From Methanobacterium sp. (lineage in GTDB: Archaea > Methanobacteriota > Methanobacteria > Methanobacteriales > Methanobacteriaceae), in NCBI GenBank assembly GCA_020855015.1, contig JAHKLP010000099.1, positions 1 to 27,768 of the forward strand: a stretch of 27,768 bases of DNA. The letters run 5' to 3'. Positions 7,323-15,744 of the stretch are shown here, piece after piece. The notes beneath the pieces are model-generated. The model did no database searches, was not told the DNA's origin, and saw only the letters and a program-made list of their open reading frames with translations. The position numbers and the translations under genes were made by a program. Each line of letters starts with the position of its first letter. Within the stretch, counting starts at the first letter, position 1.

Positions 7323-9770
7323 ATGGCAGATGATTCTAAAAACAAGGCAGAAATCAAGATTGCAGGCATGCACTGTGCTTCATGTGCACTTAACGTTGAA
7401 AAATCCTTAAATAAGTTGGAAGGGGTGGCGAAGGCTCAGGTAAACTTTGGCACTGAGAAAGCCACTGTAGAATACGATGCAAATAAGGTTGAACTTCAGG
7501 AGCTTGAAGATACTGTGGAAGAAGCAGGTTATGGTGTGGTGAATGAAAAAGCCATCATCAAAATTGGTGGAATGACCTGCGCCATGTGTGTCCAGGCTAT
7601 TGAGGGAGTTCTTAAAAAAATTGATGGGATCAGTGCAGTTACAGTTAACCTTGCTGCTGAAAAAGCTTATGTCACCTACAATCCCCAGATGACCAGTGTA
7701 AATGAGATGAAAATCGCCATTGAAAATCTTGGATATGAGTATCTGGGCCTGGAAGGTGAAATTCCTGGAGATCGGGAAGATAAATTACGGGAAGCTGATC
7801 TTAAAGGTAAAAGAAATCGTTTTATAGTAGCCTTTGCTGTTTCCATCCCCCTAATGATTTTAATGTATGCTGGTGTGATGATGCCCTTTAACATGGCTTA
7901 TTTCATGCTTGCAGTTACAATTCTCCCTTTTATTTATGTTAGTTACCCTATTTTTTCTGCTGCTTATCGTTCCCTCCAAATACGTACTCTTAACATGGAT
8001 GTAATGTATTCAATGGGAATTGGGGTTGCTTTCTTCTCCAGTATATTGGGAACATTCAATGTTGTACTTACACCAGAATTCATGTTCTATGAAACTGCAC
8101 TGATGCTTGCCGGATTCCTAATGTTTGGAAGATGGCTTGAATCACGTGCCAAGGGACGAACAGGGACGGCCATTAAAAAATTATTGGGATTGCAAGCCAA
8201 AAATGCCACTGTACTCCGTGATGAAGGAGATAGTAGTGTTGAGATCCAGATACCAACAGAAGATGTGGTTGTGGGGGATATAGTACTAGTAAAACCTGGT
8301 GAAAGGATCCCAGTAGACGGTAAGGTAGTTTCTGGTGAAAGTTATGTTGATGAGTCCATGATCACTGGCGAACCCATCCCTAACCTTAAAATTGCTGGTT
8401 CTTCGGTGGTTGGAGGAACCATTAACCAGAATGGGGTTTTAAAGTTTCGTTCTGAAAAAATCGGCAAAGATACTGTCCTGGCCCAGATTATTAAATTAGT
8501 AGAATCAGCTCAGGGGTCTAAACCACCGGTTCAGAGGATTGCTGACCAGGCAGTTAGTTATTTCATCCCCACTGTTCTGACCATTGCCATTGTATCCTTT
8601 ATAGTTTGGTATTTCATTTTGGGAAGTACCATCCTTTTTGGACTCACTGTTTTGATATCCATCCTGGTTGTAGCCTGTCCATGTGCCCTTGGCCTGGCCA
8701 CGCCCACAGCAGTGACAGTGGGTATTGGGCGTGGTGCTGAACTGGGAATACTGGTTAAAGATGGTGAGGCTCTTGAGATGTCAGGAAAATTAACAACCAT
8801 CCTTTTTGACAAGACAGGAACTCTTACAAAGGGCAAACCCGAGGTTAATGACATATTTGGGATAAAAACAGACGACCGAACATTGTTGCAGATTGCTGCT
8901 AGTGTGGAGAAAAATTCACAGCATCCTCTGGGACAGGCCATAGTTACCAAAGCCAAGGATAATGACATCAAATTAAATGAGTCAGAGAACTTCGATACTT
9001 TCCCTGGAAAAGGTGTATCTGCAGATTTAAATGATAAAAAGATTATAATCGGGAACAGAATCCTGGTTGAAGATAATAATATCCCAATATCCAGTTCTGA
9101 TGAGGAGATAATTTCTAAGATAGAAGAAAAAGGAAAAACCGTAGTTTTAGTGGCTTCAGGAGATGATTTAGTAGGTGTTCTCGGAATATCTGATACTCTG
9201 AAAACTGACGCCTCTAAGGCTATTTCCGAACTGAAAAGGATAGGTTTAAACGTGGCTATGATTACTGGTGATAATAAGAGGACGGCTAATGCTATTGCAC
9301 GTGATATCAGCATAGACAATGTTTTGGCGGAAGTTTTGCCAGGAGATAAGTCTGCTGAAGTTAAAAGGCTTCAGGAGAAAGGTGAAGTGGTGGCCTTTGT
9401 GGGTGATGGGATTAACGATGCTCCTGCACTTGCCCAGGCAGACGTGGGGATTGCCATTGGCAGTGGAACTGATGTGGCCATTGAAAGTGGTGAAATTGTG
9501 CTTATTAAGGATAACCTTTTGGATGCTGTAGCTGGACTGCAATTATCGAAGAAAGTTATGGGGCGTATCAAGCTGAATCTCTTCTGGGCGTTTGCTTACA
9601 ACATGATTCTAATACCTGTGGCCGCAGGCTTACTTTACCCCACTTTTGGCATTACTTTTCGTCCGGAATATGCGGGACTGGCAATGACACTATCTTCTGT
9701 GACTATTGTGACTTTATCACTCCTTTTAAAGGGATATGTGCCTCCTGCAAATAAAATGATAAAACATTAG
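7323..9770 (+). CDS. copA: Copper-exporting P1B-type ATPase CopA
   Basis: An 815-residue P-type ATPase that pumps Cu(I), possibly also Ag(I), out of the cell. Two N-terminal heavy-metal domains carry MHCASC (Cys18, Cys21) and MTCAMC (Cys86, Cys89). The actuator domain has TGE (348-350), the transport helix CPC (452-454), the phosphorylation site DKTGT with Asp496, the nucleotide domain HP (534-535) and the hinge GDGINDA (694-700). The YN pair (759-760) and MTLSS (788-792) in the last two helices complete the Cu(I) specificity pattern. Length and domain order are normal. Two tiny genes follow within 40 bases (9809 and 9976) and probably share its transcript. No CopY- or CsoR-like regulator is adjacent. 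Confidence 0.96.
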   Translation: MADDSKNKAEIKIAGMHCASCALNVEKSLNKLEGVAKAQVNFGTEKATVEYDANKVELQELEDTVEEAGYGVVNEKAIIKIGGMTCAMCVQAIEGVLKKIDGISAVTVNLAAEKAYVTYNPQMTSVNEMKIAIENLGYEYLGLEGEIPGDREDKLREADLKGKRNRFIVAFAVSIPLMILMYAGVMMPFNMAYFMLAVTILPFIYVSYPIFSAAYRSLQIRTLNMDVMYSMGIGVAFFSSILGTFNVVLTPEFMFYETALMLAGFLMFGRWLESRAKGRTGTAIKKLLGLQAKNATVLRDEGDSSVEIQIPTEDVVVGDIVLVKPGERIPVDGKVVSGESYVDESMITGEPIPNLKIAGSSVVGGTINQNGVLKFRSEKIGKDTVLAQIIKLVESAQGSKPPVQRIADQAVSYFIPTVLTIAIVSFIVWYFILGSTILFGLTVLISILVVACPCALGLATPTAVTVGIGRGAELGILVKDGEALEMSGKLTTILFDKTGTLTKGKPEVNDIFGIKTDDRTLLQIAASVEKNSQHPLGQAIVTKAKDNDIKLNESENFDTFPGKGVSADLNDKKIIIGNRILVEDNNIPISSSDEEIISKIEEKGKTVVLVASGDDLVGVLGISDTLKTDASKAISELKRIGLNVAMITGDNKRTANAIARDISIDNVLAEVLPGDKSAEVKRLQEKGEVVAFVGDGINDAPALAQADVGIAIGSGTDVAIESGEIVLIKDNLLDAVAGLQLSKKVMGRIKLNLFWAFAYNMILIPVAAGLLYPTFGITFRPEYAGLAMTLSSVTIVTLSLLLKGYVPPANKMIKH

Positions 9771-9808
9771 ACCAATAATGAACATATGAATATCTGGGGG
9801 TGAGATTC

Positions 9809-9955
<147 letters not shown>

Positions 9956-9975
9956 TAGGACTATGGAGGGATTTA

Positions 9976-10116
9976 ATGGGATTATTGGATTCAGTGGCTA
10001 AAAAAGCTATGAAAGAAGCTGCAAAACAGGGTAAAAATAAAGGTAAGAAAAAGAAAAAAGGTAATATCATAGAAGAAACAGCTAAAAAGGAAATTAAAAA
10101 ACGTTTTAAAATTTAA
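9976..10116 (+). CDS. 46-residue lysine-rich small protein
   Basis: A short ORF behind a good GGAGG (about six bases before the ATG), 20 bases after the YHS gene. The product begins MGLLDSVAKKAMKEAAK, which could form an amphipathic helix, and has a Lys/Gly stretch in the middle and a second basic helix ending KKRFKI. About 40 percent of residues are Lys or Arg. No family is recognised. It could bind nucleic acid or the membrane surface. Spacing and ribosome binding site support a real gene in the copA operon, but low complexity limits confidence. Confidence 0.6.
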   Translation: MGLLDSVAKKAMKEAAKQGKNKGKKKKKGNIIEETAKKEIKKRFKI

Positions 10117-10181
10117 TATGTATTGAAATGTGTTTTTTGAAAATTTAAATGAGGGGGCACCCCCCAATATGGAGGGCAACT

Positions 10182-10199
10182 GATCATATCAATATGATC
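10182..10199. terminator. Perfect 8-bp hairpin between convergent operons
   Basis: GATCATAT (10182-10189), loop CA, ATATGATC (10192-10199), followed by TTT on the plus strand. It lies between the end of the copA operon and the end of truD. It may protect 3' ends or aid termination. Two internal GATC sites make it a possible methylation target as well. Confidence 0.4.
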
Positions 10200-10252
10200 T
10201 TTAATGTGGGTTTGGTAAGAGCGTGTGAGAAGTAAAATAGGGAAATCTCTAC

Positions 10253-11506
10253 CTAATATACATCTTTCTTCATAACCTCTCTTAAAACACTGGTTGCGTA
10301 AGAACCCTTGGGAATGGAAAATCCTACAATCACTCCATCTTCAGTTTTTTCAGCGGAAACATCCCATATTTTGAACCTGATTGAACGGCGAATACCATGA
10401 CTTCCCAGTTTAGGCATTTTTGACACCATAAAATCTTTCAGTTTAAGATCCTCTTCCTCCAGTATCTTTTGTTCCATTTCTCCCAGTTTACCACCAGCAA
10501 GGGGCACTTTACTACCGAACAGGGGAGCTGAAGGGTGGGCTTGGAATTCTTTTATCCTTTCACCTATTTCTTCTAGGCCGAATTCGTGGATAAGATGTTC
10601 TTCATTGTCAATTAGAATGTCCCCTTCAATGTATTGATCTATTCCCAGTTTTGTGCGCTCACTTACTGCACGGTTGAACAGGTATGATTGGTATGCGTGG
10701 ACAAACATCCTGCTTAATGGTTTGGGTAGGCTTTTAAGTGCCAGTATATATGATTTTTCATCCAGTTCTTCTTTCTTTTTCTTTTCTTTAAGGAGCATGC
10801 GCAACATCATTTTCTCATACCGCATACCACTGGGCATGGACTCCAGGGCCTCTTCAAGTTCACCATCTTCATACAACATCCGCGCTTCCTGGATATGCCT
10901 TGGTTCAGTATCGTAGGGGTGTCCGATGTAACGATCCACGGCTGATTTCACTCCTCCTTTGATTAGGGCTTTGCCCACCAGGTGAGTGTTGGGACGGTTC
11001 TTCCCAAAACGTTGATACCCATAATAATTGGGCACTCCTCTCTTTTTCAACTGTTCTAAGATTTCTTCTGCCCTTTGGACTGCTGAGTCTGGATCTTCCA
11101 CTTCCCTTATCATCAGCCGGAACTTATTTCCAACCAGTTGTCCTATTCGTAATTTCTTCTGATTGGGAATTACATCTATTATCTTTACATGGTGAAGTTT
11201 GTCTCCGAGTTCCTGTAACTCTTCAGGAGTTTTATTACTTACACATATCCATTGCCTAGTGACAGCTGATTTATCCTTCATTCCAGCAAATCCCATCTGT
11301 TTCCTATTTATTCCAAGCTCTCGAGCAATGTCTAAAACAACATCTAATGTGTTTCGACCTTCCTTCTCAATCCAAAGCCATGTGTTTGGCCCTTCCCCAC
11401 TCGGATTGGTTATTGGAATTTCTTCCACATAAAAATCTTCATTTTTAGTTCTTATTTGCCCCCCGATCCCTTTCTGGGGAGTTAAATATGTTTCTGCGTT
11501 TAACAT
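10253..11506 (-). CDS. truD: tRNA pseudouridine(13) synthase TruD
   Basis: A 417-residue archaeal TruD/Pus7-type synthase that converts uridine to pseudouridine in tRNA, classically at position 13. The catalytic motif GFAGMKDKSAVTRQ (72-85) contains the nucleophile Asp78. The NYYGYQRFG motif near residue 160 and the C-terminal RSIRFK are also typical of the family. The start ATG has only a weak GTGGT upstream; TATAAAAA on the minus strand at 11540-11533 predicts transcription beginning a few bases before the ATG, so the message may be nearly leaderless. It is divergent from hisF across 160 bases. Confidence 0.95.
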   Translation of the reverse strand: MLNAETYLTPQKGIGGQIRTKNEDFYVEEIPITNPSGEGPNTWLWIEKEGRNTLDVVLDIARELGINRKQMGFAGMKDKSAVTRQWICVSNKTPEELQELGDKLHHVKIIDVIPNQKKLRIGQLVGNKFRLMIREVEDPDSAVQRAEEILEQLKKRGVPNYYGYQRFGKNRPNTHLVGKALIKGGVKSAVDRYIGHPYDTEPRHIQEARMLYEDGELEEALESMPSGMRYEKMMLRMLLKEKKKKEELDEKSYILALKSLPKPLSRMFVHAYQSYLFNRAVSERTKLGIDQYIEGDILIDNEEHLIHEFGLEEIGERIKEFQAHPSAPLFGSKVPLAGGKLGEMEQKILEEEDLKLKDFMVSKMPKLGSHGIRRSIRFKIWDVSAEKTEDGVIVGFSIPKGSYATSVLREVMKKDVY

Positions 11507-11532
11507 GCTGATTTACCACATTGTATTGTAGT

Positions 11533-11540
11533 TTTTTATA
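11533..11540 (-). promoter_or_regulatory. TATA box of truD
   Basis: TATAAAAA read on the minus strand, about 30 bases upstream of the truD ATG. This spacing implies a leader of only a few bases. Confidence 0.45.
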
Positions 11541-11590
11541 CAAAACTAATTCAATCAAATTACATTTCTTGCTTGTGCTGTAGATTTTTT

Positions 11591-11624
11591 ATAGAACTGT
11601 AATTATAGAACTGTATAGAACTGT
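11591..11624. repeat. Three 10-bp direct repeats ATAGAACTGT in the hisF leader/promoter
   Basis: ATAGAACTGT is present at 11591-11600, 11605-11614 and 11615-11624; the last two abut and the first is separated by AATT. The first overlaps the only good TATA-like element (TTTTATAG), and the others cover the predicted transcription start of hisF. The array could be a cooperative operator for histidine-gene control or a slippage duplication. Confidence 0.55.
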
Positions 11625-11666
11625 TATGATAATAACCATATGCATAGGAATAAAGGAGATTGAGTT

Positions 11667-12431
11667 ATGTCAACTGTGAAAATTATGCCATGTCTGGATA
11701 TGAAAGATGGTCGTGTAGTGAAAGGGGTTCATTTTGTGGATTTAAAGGATGCCGGAGACCCGGTTGAAAGCGCAGCATTATACCAGGAAGAAGGTGCTGA
11801 TGAACTGGCCATGCTGGACATTGCTGCCACACTTGAAAACCGTAAAACTCGCCTGAAATGGGTTGAAAATGTATCCTCTGTTATTGAGATTCCCCTCACA
11901 GTTGGGGGTGGAATTTCCAATCTTGAGGATATTAAACTGACTTTGGATGCCGGTGCAGATAATGTTTCCATGAACAGTGCTGTTGTGAAAAATCCGGACC
12001 TCATCCAGGAAGCATCAGACGAATATGGGAAAGAAAGGATTACAGTGGCCATCGATGGTTGTCGTAACAAGGACATGCCTTCAGGATTTGAAGTGGTAGT
12101 GGCAGGTGGCACTAAAACAACAGGCATAGACGCTGCCGAATGGGCTGCTAAATGTCAGGAACTTGGTGCAGGAGTTATATTGCCCACCAGTATGGATGGG
12201 GATGGAACACAGGATGGCTATGACCTGGAATTCACTCGAACCATTTCAAGTGCAGTAGATTTACCCGTGATTGCATCTGGTGGTGCTGGAAAACTTTCTG
12301 ATTTTAAAGAAGCCGTTACAGAAGGCGGTGCATCCATACTATTGGCGGCTTCGGTCTTCCATTACCGGCTGTTAAGTGTTAAAGAAGTTAAAGAGTACCT
12401 TCAGGAAAATGGAATTAATGTGTCTCTTTAG
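11667..12431 (+). CDS. hisF: Imidazole glycerol phosphate synthase cyclase subunit HisF
   Basis: A 254-residue (beta/alpha)8 enzyme. With the glutaminase HisH it converts PRFAR and ammonia to imidazole glycerol phosphate and AICAR in histidine synthesis. The two catalytic aspartates sit exactly where expected: Asp11 in MPCLDMKDGRVVKGVHF and Asp130 in VAIDG. Phosphate-binding loops GGGI (80-83) and ASGGAG are present. AAGGAGAT precedes the ATG. HisH is not nearby; hisG is 8.5 kb away, so histidine genes are scattered, as is common in methanogens. Triple direct repeats sit in the leader. Confidence 0.96.
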   Translation: MSTVKIMPCLDMKDGRVVKGVHFVDLKDAGDPVESAALYQEEGADELAMLDIAATLENRKTRLKWVENVSSVIEIPLTVGGGISNLEDIKLTLDAGADNVSMNSAVVKNPDLIQEASDEYGKERITVAIDGCRNKDMPSGFEVVVAGGTKTTGIDAAEWAAKCQELGAGVILPTSMDGDGTQDGYDLEFTRTISSAVDLPVIASGGAGKLSDFKEAVTEGGASILLAASVFHYRLLSVKEVKEYLQENGINVSL

Positions 12432-12459
12432 ACCATTAATTTACCATTTCACCATTAAT
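12432..12459. repeat. ACCATTAAT direct repeats after hisF
   Basis: ACCATTAAT occurs at 12432-12440 and 12451-12459 with a partial copy (ACCATT) at 12443-12448 between them. It lies directly after the hisF stop codon. The role is unknown and it may be chance or slippage. Confidence 0.35.
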
Positions 12460-12559
12460 CTATTTTTAACAAACAGATATCCTATTAATAGTGAAATACG
12501 AATTTTTAAAAAAGTTTACTAACCACTTTTAAATTCAATTTCATGAAAGGCTAGTATGA

Positions 12560-12568
12560 TTTATATAG
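12560..12568 (+). promoter_or_regulatory. TATA box of the M14-like peptidase gene
   Basis: TTTATATAG is a close match to the archaeal TATA consensus, 36 bases before the TTG at 12604. Transcription would begin near 12590, just ahead of the GAGG ribosome site. Confidence 0.5.
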
Positions 12569-12603
12569 TTTTTCGGATAGAAATTCGTCAATGAGGCGGT
12601 TCA

Positions 12604-13389
12604 TTGAAGGCGAAGTTCAAGGCTTTAAAGAGTTTGATAGATAAATTCAAACATAGAATACAAACCCATAAACATCATAAGCTAATTTTAGGCGTTTTTA
12701 CATCCTTTTGCCTATTTTTAATAGTAATAATGCCCATATATAACGTTTATTCTGTGGAAGAAACTCCCTACATACAACCAGTCACCAGAGACGTGTTGGG
12801 GAATGAGTCTTATGGTTTTGTGGTGAAGGAAGGTCCTTATGGTAACTCCACTTCACCGGTTAAAGTTGCTTATATTGTGGGACAACATCCTCGTGAACAC
12901 TACGCCCACGAGGCTGTTGTGGAGAATGTCAAAGAAAAATCAACCGATTTTAAAAACTGTTACTACCTCTATTATATTAATGTAACAAGTTATAGTGATG
13001 ATTTTTCCATTGGTCGTATGAATGGGCAATTACTATCCAATAAGTATGTGGTTCCTGATGTTGCCAGGGAAAAATTCGACTTAGCTATTGATGTCCATGG
13101 GACTGATGGAGAGTACTCTAAAAAAGTTTTCCTGTTTGCCCCTATAGAGGAAGGTGCTTCTTTAGACATAGCCCATAACATAACCAATATTATTAATGGT
13201 GTTCCCTATTTTGTTGCACCTAACCCGAGCAGCACTGAATTCACTACCATTCCACTGATCAACCATGGCGTGCCTGCCATTGTATATGAATCATTTACTA
13301 ACCAGCCCTATAATTATATTAAAGAACAAAATAAAGAATTTATTTTAGGCGTGGATAATCTTGTTCTAAAGCCTAATCCGTGTTATTAA
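12604..13389 (+). CDS. Membrane-anchored M14-like zinc carboxypeptidase/desuccinylase-fold protein
   Basis: A 261-residue protein with a basic N-terminus and one membrane segment (about 27-47), so the rest is probably outside the cell. The outer domain has the metal-site pattern of M14 peptidases: GQHPREHYAHE with His95 and Glu98 (H-x-x-E), the third zinc ligand His165 in AIDVHG, and a candidate general base Glu229 in AIVYES. It is shorter than classical carboxypeptidases. Substrates could be peptides, for example in pseudomurein, or acyl-amino acids; neither is shown. The start is TTG, supported by GAGG seven bases upstream; no ATG is available in this frame near the N-terminus. It is transcribed alone, with a TATA box at 12560-12568. 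Confidence 0.72.
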   Translation: MKAKFKALKSLIDKFKHRIQTHKHHKLILGVFTSFCLFLIVIMPIYNVYSVEETPYIQPVTRDVLGNESYGFVVKEGPYGNSTSPVKVAYIVGQHPREHYAHEAVVENVKEKSTDFKNCYYLYYINVTSYSDDFSIGRMNGQLLSNKYVVPDVAREKFDLAIDVHGTDGEYSKKVFLFAPIEEGASLDIAHNITNIINGVPYFVAPNPSSTEFTTIPLINHGVPAIVYESFTNQPYNYIKEQNKEFILGVDNLVLKPNPCY

Positions 13390-13501
13390 CTTCATTAACG
13401 ATTAATAAAATTTATAGAGTATTGATTTTCATGTTTTAGCCCAAATACTAACTTTTTTTGGTTATGTGTTTAGGGCTGACTGTTGCTTGCCAGTAGCAAT
13501 C

Positions 13502-13509
13502 TATAAATA
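13502..13509 (+). promoter_or_regulatory. TATA box of the HTH-ferredoxin gene
   Basis: TATAAATA lies 42-49 bases before the ATG at 13551, placing the expected transcription start near 13530, inside the palindrome at 13523-13541. Confidence 0.6.
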
Positions 13510-13522
13510 TTAAACAGAGACA

Positions 13523-13541
13523 ATGTGTAATTATTACACAT
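13523..13541. promoter_or_regulatory. Near-perfect 9-1-9 palindrome, putative operator
   Basis: ATGTGTAAT, a single central T, then ATTACACAT: every base outside the centre is symmetric. It covers the predicted transcription start of the gene at 13551 and ends about two bases before its GGTGGGAG ribosome site. A dimeric HTH protein bound here would block transcription. The natural candidate is the HTH protein encoded by the gene itself. Confidence 0.7.
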
Positions 13542-13550
13542 GGTGGGAGA

Positions 13551-14015
13551 ATGCCGAAACATATTGCATCTGGATTAAAGTACTTAGCAGCGGTGAAGCT
13601 CAGAGAACAGGGCTATTTCCAGAAAGATATTGCTAAAAAGCTCGGAATGGATCGTTCCACAGTTTCTCATTATTTAAACGGCAGAAATCTTTCATGGAGC
13701 TCAATTGAAGTCGCAGAATCAATTACCAGTTGCTGCAACCATGATTTCTTATATTTAACCTACTCCCTAACTGGTGATGTTGATAATACTCGTACTATCG
13801 TGGGAATCCTGGTTGAACAAAAATTTCGGGCAGTTGTGGGAGATACTTGTATTGGTTGTGGTGTTTGCGTGGATGTTTGCCTGATGGATAACATTTCGGT
13901 AGTCGATCTAAAATGTCAGATAGATAGTGAGGGATGTTGCGGGTGTTTGGATTGTCAGACGAACTGTCCTACTAATTCTATACAGATTTTAGAAGTTCAA
14001 AGTCCCAATAAATGA
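13551..14015 (+). CDS. HTH DNA-binding protein fused to a two-[4Fe-4S] ferredoxin domain
   Basis: A 154-residue two-part protein. Residues about 10-45 form a helix-turn-helix (YFQKDIAKKLGMDRSTVSHYLNGR, in two overlapping pieces) like that of small archaeal regulators. A linker without a recognised domain follows (about 50-95). Residues 100-139 hold two complete cluster motifs: Cys100, 103, 106, 110 and Cys129, 132, 135, 139, each C-x2-C-x2-C-x3-C. A DNA-binding domain joined to oxygen-labile clusters suggests a redox- or iron-responsive regulator. The promoter palindrome points to autoregulation. The gene is convergent with the F390-synthetase-like gene. Fused HTH-ferredoxins occur in methanogens but I know of no assigned function. 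Confidence 0.85.
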   Translation: MPKHIASGLKYLAAVKLREQGYFQKDIAKKLGMDRSTVSHYLNGRNLSWSSIEVAESITSCCNHDFLYLTYSLTGDVDNTRTIVGILVEQKFRAVVGDTCIGCGVCVDVCLMDNISVVDLKCQIDSEGCCGCLDCQTNCPTNSIQILEVQSPNK

Positions 14016-14027
14016 TTTAGAATGAAA

Positions 14028-14041
14028 TTTTTGCTTTTTTT
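14028..14041 (+). terminator. Oligo-T terminator of the HTH-ferredoxin gene
   Basis: TTTTT-GC-TTTTTTT lies 13 bases after the stop codon on the coding strand. The remaining convergent gap to 14155 shows no ORF. Confidence 0.5.
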
Positions 14042-14155
14042 AAAGGTTTTAAAATACAACTACATATGTCAACAGTTTATCTTGACCAAAAAGTGGATGG
14101 AAAATCAAAATAAATTTAAAGAAAAAATGGATTCAATATTTCATCCATTATTCTC

Positions 14156-15496
14156 TCACCGACGATCAACTAAACGTTTGGGTCGGCCCCTGATCTTATA
14201 AAATTCAAGACCCCCAGGTCCAGTAAAATTGAAGTGGATATTAAAACTACCATCCTGGTGTGCTTCAGATAGGGTGGGTTTGTACTGGAGGAAAGATTTT
14301 AAGAAGTTCTCCTGAACTGGTTCGTGGTGGCAGTTTTTGGTATCATGACATTCCATACTCACCCTGAGTGTAACTTCCTCCTCATCACCATAGAGGAATG
14401 CCTCATACTCACCAGTTAAATAATCCATGTTTTCCTCCTGAAAAACACCTTTTTCAATGTCAACCCGGTTAAATGGAGCTCCCATTACCCATACTGTTTC
14501 AGCCTCTCTTTCTGGATTGAGAATACGCATATGGGTGCGGCCACAGGAACATTTATCCCGACTTACCACTACGGTGGTATCCTCTGTGTCATAATTTAGA
14601 AGTAAAGTACCAGTTTTACCGCCCGGAGGAAGTAATGTGGTTAAAACTATCCTTCCACACTCCCCTTCTGGCACAAAACCCTCCAGTTGAGGGTCGTAAA
14701 CATCCAAATGCACCATATCCTCAGGGACGTGCAAACCAACCTTTTCATGGCACTCCCCACACATGGTACCCTCAGTACTTCCATAAGTGTTGTAAACAGG
14801 TACTCCCCATAATTTTTCAACATAGGCCCTTGATTCCTCAGCGAAACTCTCACCACCCGCAATGAGCCGTTTTATGCTAGATTCCTTGGGATTTATACCC
14901 TCCTTTTCCATTCGTCGGGCCAGACGGATAAGCTTAAAAACACTCCCCACAATTCCGGTAGGCTGGTAGTTTTTCATAATACGCACAGGAAACGTACATT
15001 TACCCATAGGTATTATGGCCATTCCTATTTTTTGGGCGGCAAGAGTCATGGTATTGGCTCCAACATTCATACCATATGAAGCACACACCACCACTTTATC
15101 CCCTGGACCGAAATTCTGACTAACAAATGACCTAGCATATTTCTCAGCATATCGGTTCCAATCTTCCCAGGTTAAAAAGAATGATTTGGGAGTTCCACTG
15201 GTCCCACTGGTTTCGTGAATGGTGAAAACATCATTCCAGTCGATGCATTTAAACTCAAAATCATCAGTCTCAGGAGGCTGCTTTTCACGAACTGTTTTTC
15301 CAGAAATAATTGGCAATTCCCTAAGATCATCATGTTCACGAATATCAGAAGGATTAATTTTATTCTCCTTAAACCATTTACGGTAAAAAAGAGAGTTTTC
15401 AGCAGCATAATTAACTGTATAACTGATGCGCTCATCCACCATGGCATCTAACTCATCTCGAGGCATTGTTTCCATTTCTTCCCGGAAGTAGGTCAT
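14156..15496 (-). CDS. PaaK-family adenylate-forming enzyme, coenzyme F390 synthetase-like
   Basis: A 446-residue soluble enzyme of the phenylacetate-CoA ligase branch of the ANL superfamily. The AMP-binding loop ETSGTSGTPKSFFLT (95-109), the YNTYGSTEGT motif (235-244) and the hinge-side NYDTED (301-306) are present. Cys246, Cys249, the CSCGR at 326-330 and His332 resemble the metal site of PaaK relatives. In Methanobacteriales such proteins include coenzyme F390 synthetases, which adenylylate or guanylylate oxidised F420 when cells meet oxygen or lack hydrogen. Which paralog this is cannot be told by eye; an aryl- or acyl-CoA ligase is the main alternative. GGGGG precedes the ATG. A small TTAAC-T-GTTAA repeat lies 21-31 bases upstream of the start. 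Confidence 0.78.
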   Translation of the reverse strand: MTYFREEMETMPRDELDAMVDERISYTVNYAAENSLFYRKWFKENKINPSDIREHDDLRELPIISGKTVREKQPPETDDFEFKCIDWNDVFTIHETSGTSGTPKSFFLTWEDWNRYAEKYARSFVSQNFGPGDKVVVCASYGMNVGANTMTLAAQKIGMAIIPMGKCTFPVRIMKNYQPTGIVGSVFKLIRLARRMEKEGINPKESSIKRLIAGGESFAEESRAYVEKLWGVPVYNTYGSTEGTMCGECHEKVGLHVPEDMVHLDVYDPQLEGFVPEGECGRIVLTTLLPPGGKTGTLLLNYDTEDTTVVVSRDKCSCGRTHMRILNPEREAETVWVMGAPFNRVDIEKGVFQEENMDYLTGEYEAFLYGDEEEVTLRVSMECHDTKNCHHEPVQENFLKSFLQYKPTLSEAHQDGSFNIHFNFTGPGGLEFYKIRGRPKRLVDRR

Positions 15497-15690
15497 CTAA
15501 ATCCCCCTAATTAAGTTTAACTGTTAATAAACATTGCATGTATTTATTATTTGCCTAATTAAATATAGATTCCAGATTAATTATAATTACTGATAATTTA
15601 CTTTGCCCACAATATAATGGATTGAAAAGCGATAAACCAGAATTAAAAAACCATTTATCTCGAAATTTGAATTGAAAAATAGATCATAAT

Positions 15691-15699
15691 AATATATAT
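15691..15699 (+). promoter_or_regulatory. TATA box of the ABC transporter operon
   Basis: AATATATAT lies 46-54 bases before the ATG at 15745. Transcription would start near 15720, inside the inverted repeat at 15713-15735. Confidence 0.5.
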
Positions 15700-15712
15700 C
15701 AATAATATCAGA

Positions 15713-15735
15713 AATAATGGCAATAAACCATTATT
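15713..15735. promoter_or_regulatory. 8-7-8 inverted repeat at the ABC operon start, putative operator
   Basis: AATAATGG (15713-15720) and CCATTATT (15728-15735) are exact reverse complements around CAATAAA. The repeat covers the predicted transcription start and runs up to the GTGAG ribosome site at 15736. It could be a repressor site or an RNA hairpin that covers the ribosome binding site. Confidence 0.6.
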
Positions 15736-15744
15736 GTGAGATTT

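Noticed and set aside
8558..9319. 253-codon open frame on the minus strand inside copA
   Set aside because: It lies antisense to the nucleotide-binding domain of CopA, has a composition typical of a shadow frame and no recognisable motif.
10153..10165. GGGGG-CAC-CCCCC as a terminator hairpin
   Set aside because: The five-base stem has a three-base loop and no T tract after it; archaeal termination does not need it. The nearby hairpin at 10182-10199 is the better structure.
10149..10235. 28-codon ORF between the copA operon and truD
   Set aside because: No ribosome binding site and it runs through the GC-rich patch and the hairpin; looks like chance.
11729..12127. 132-codon minus-strand frame inside hisF
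   Set aside because: Antisense to highly conserved HisF sequence; no independent ribosome site or motif.
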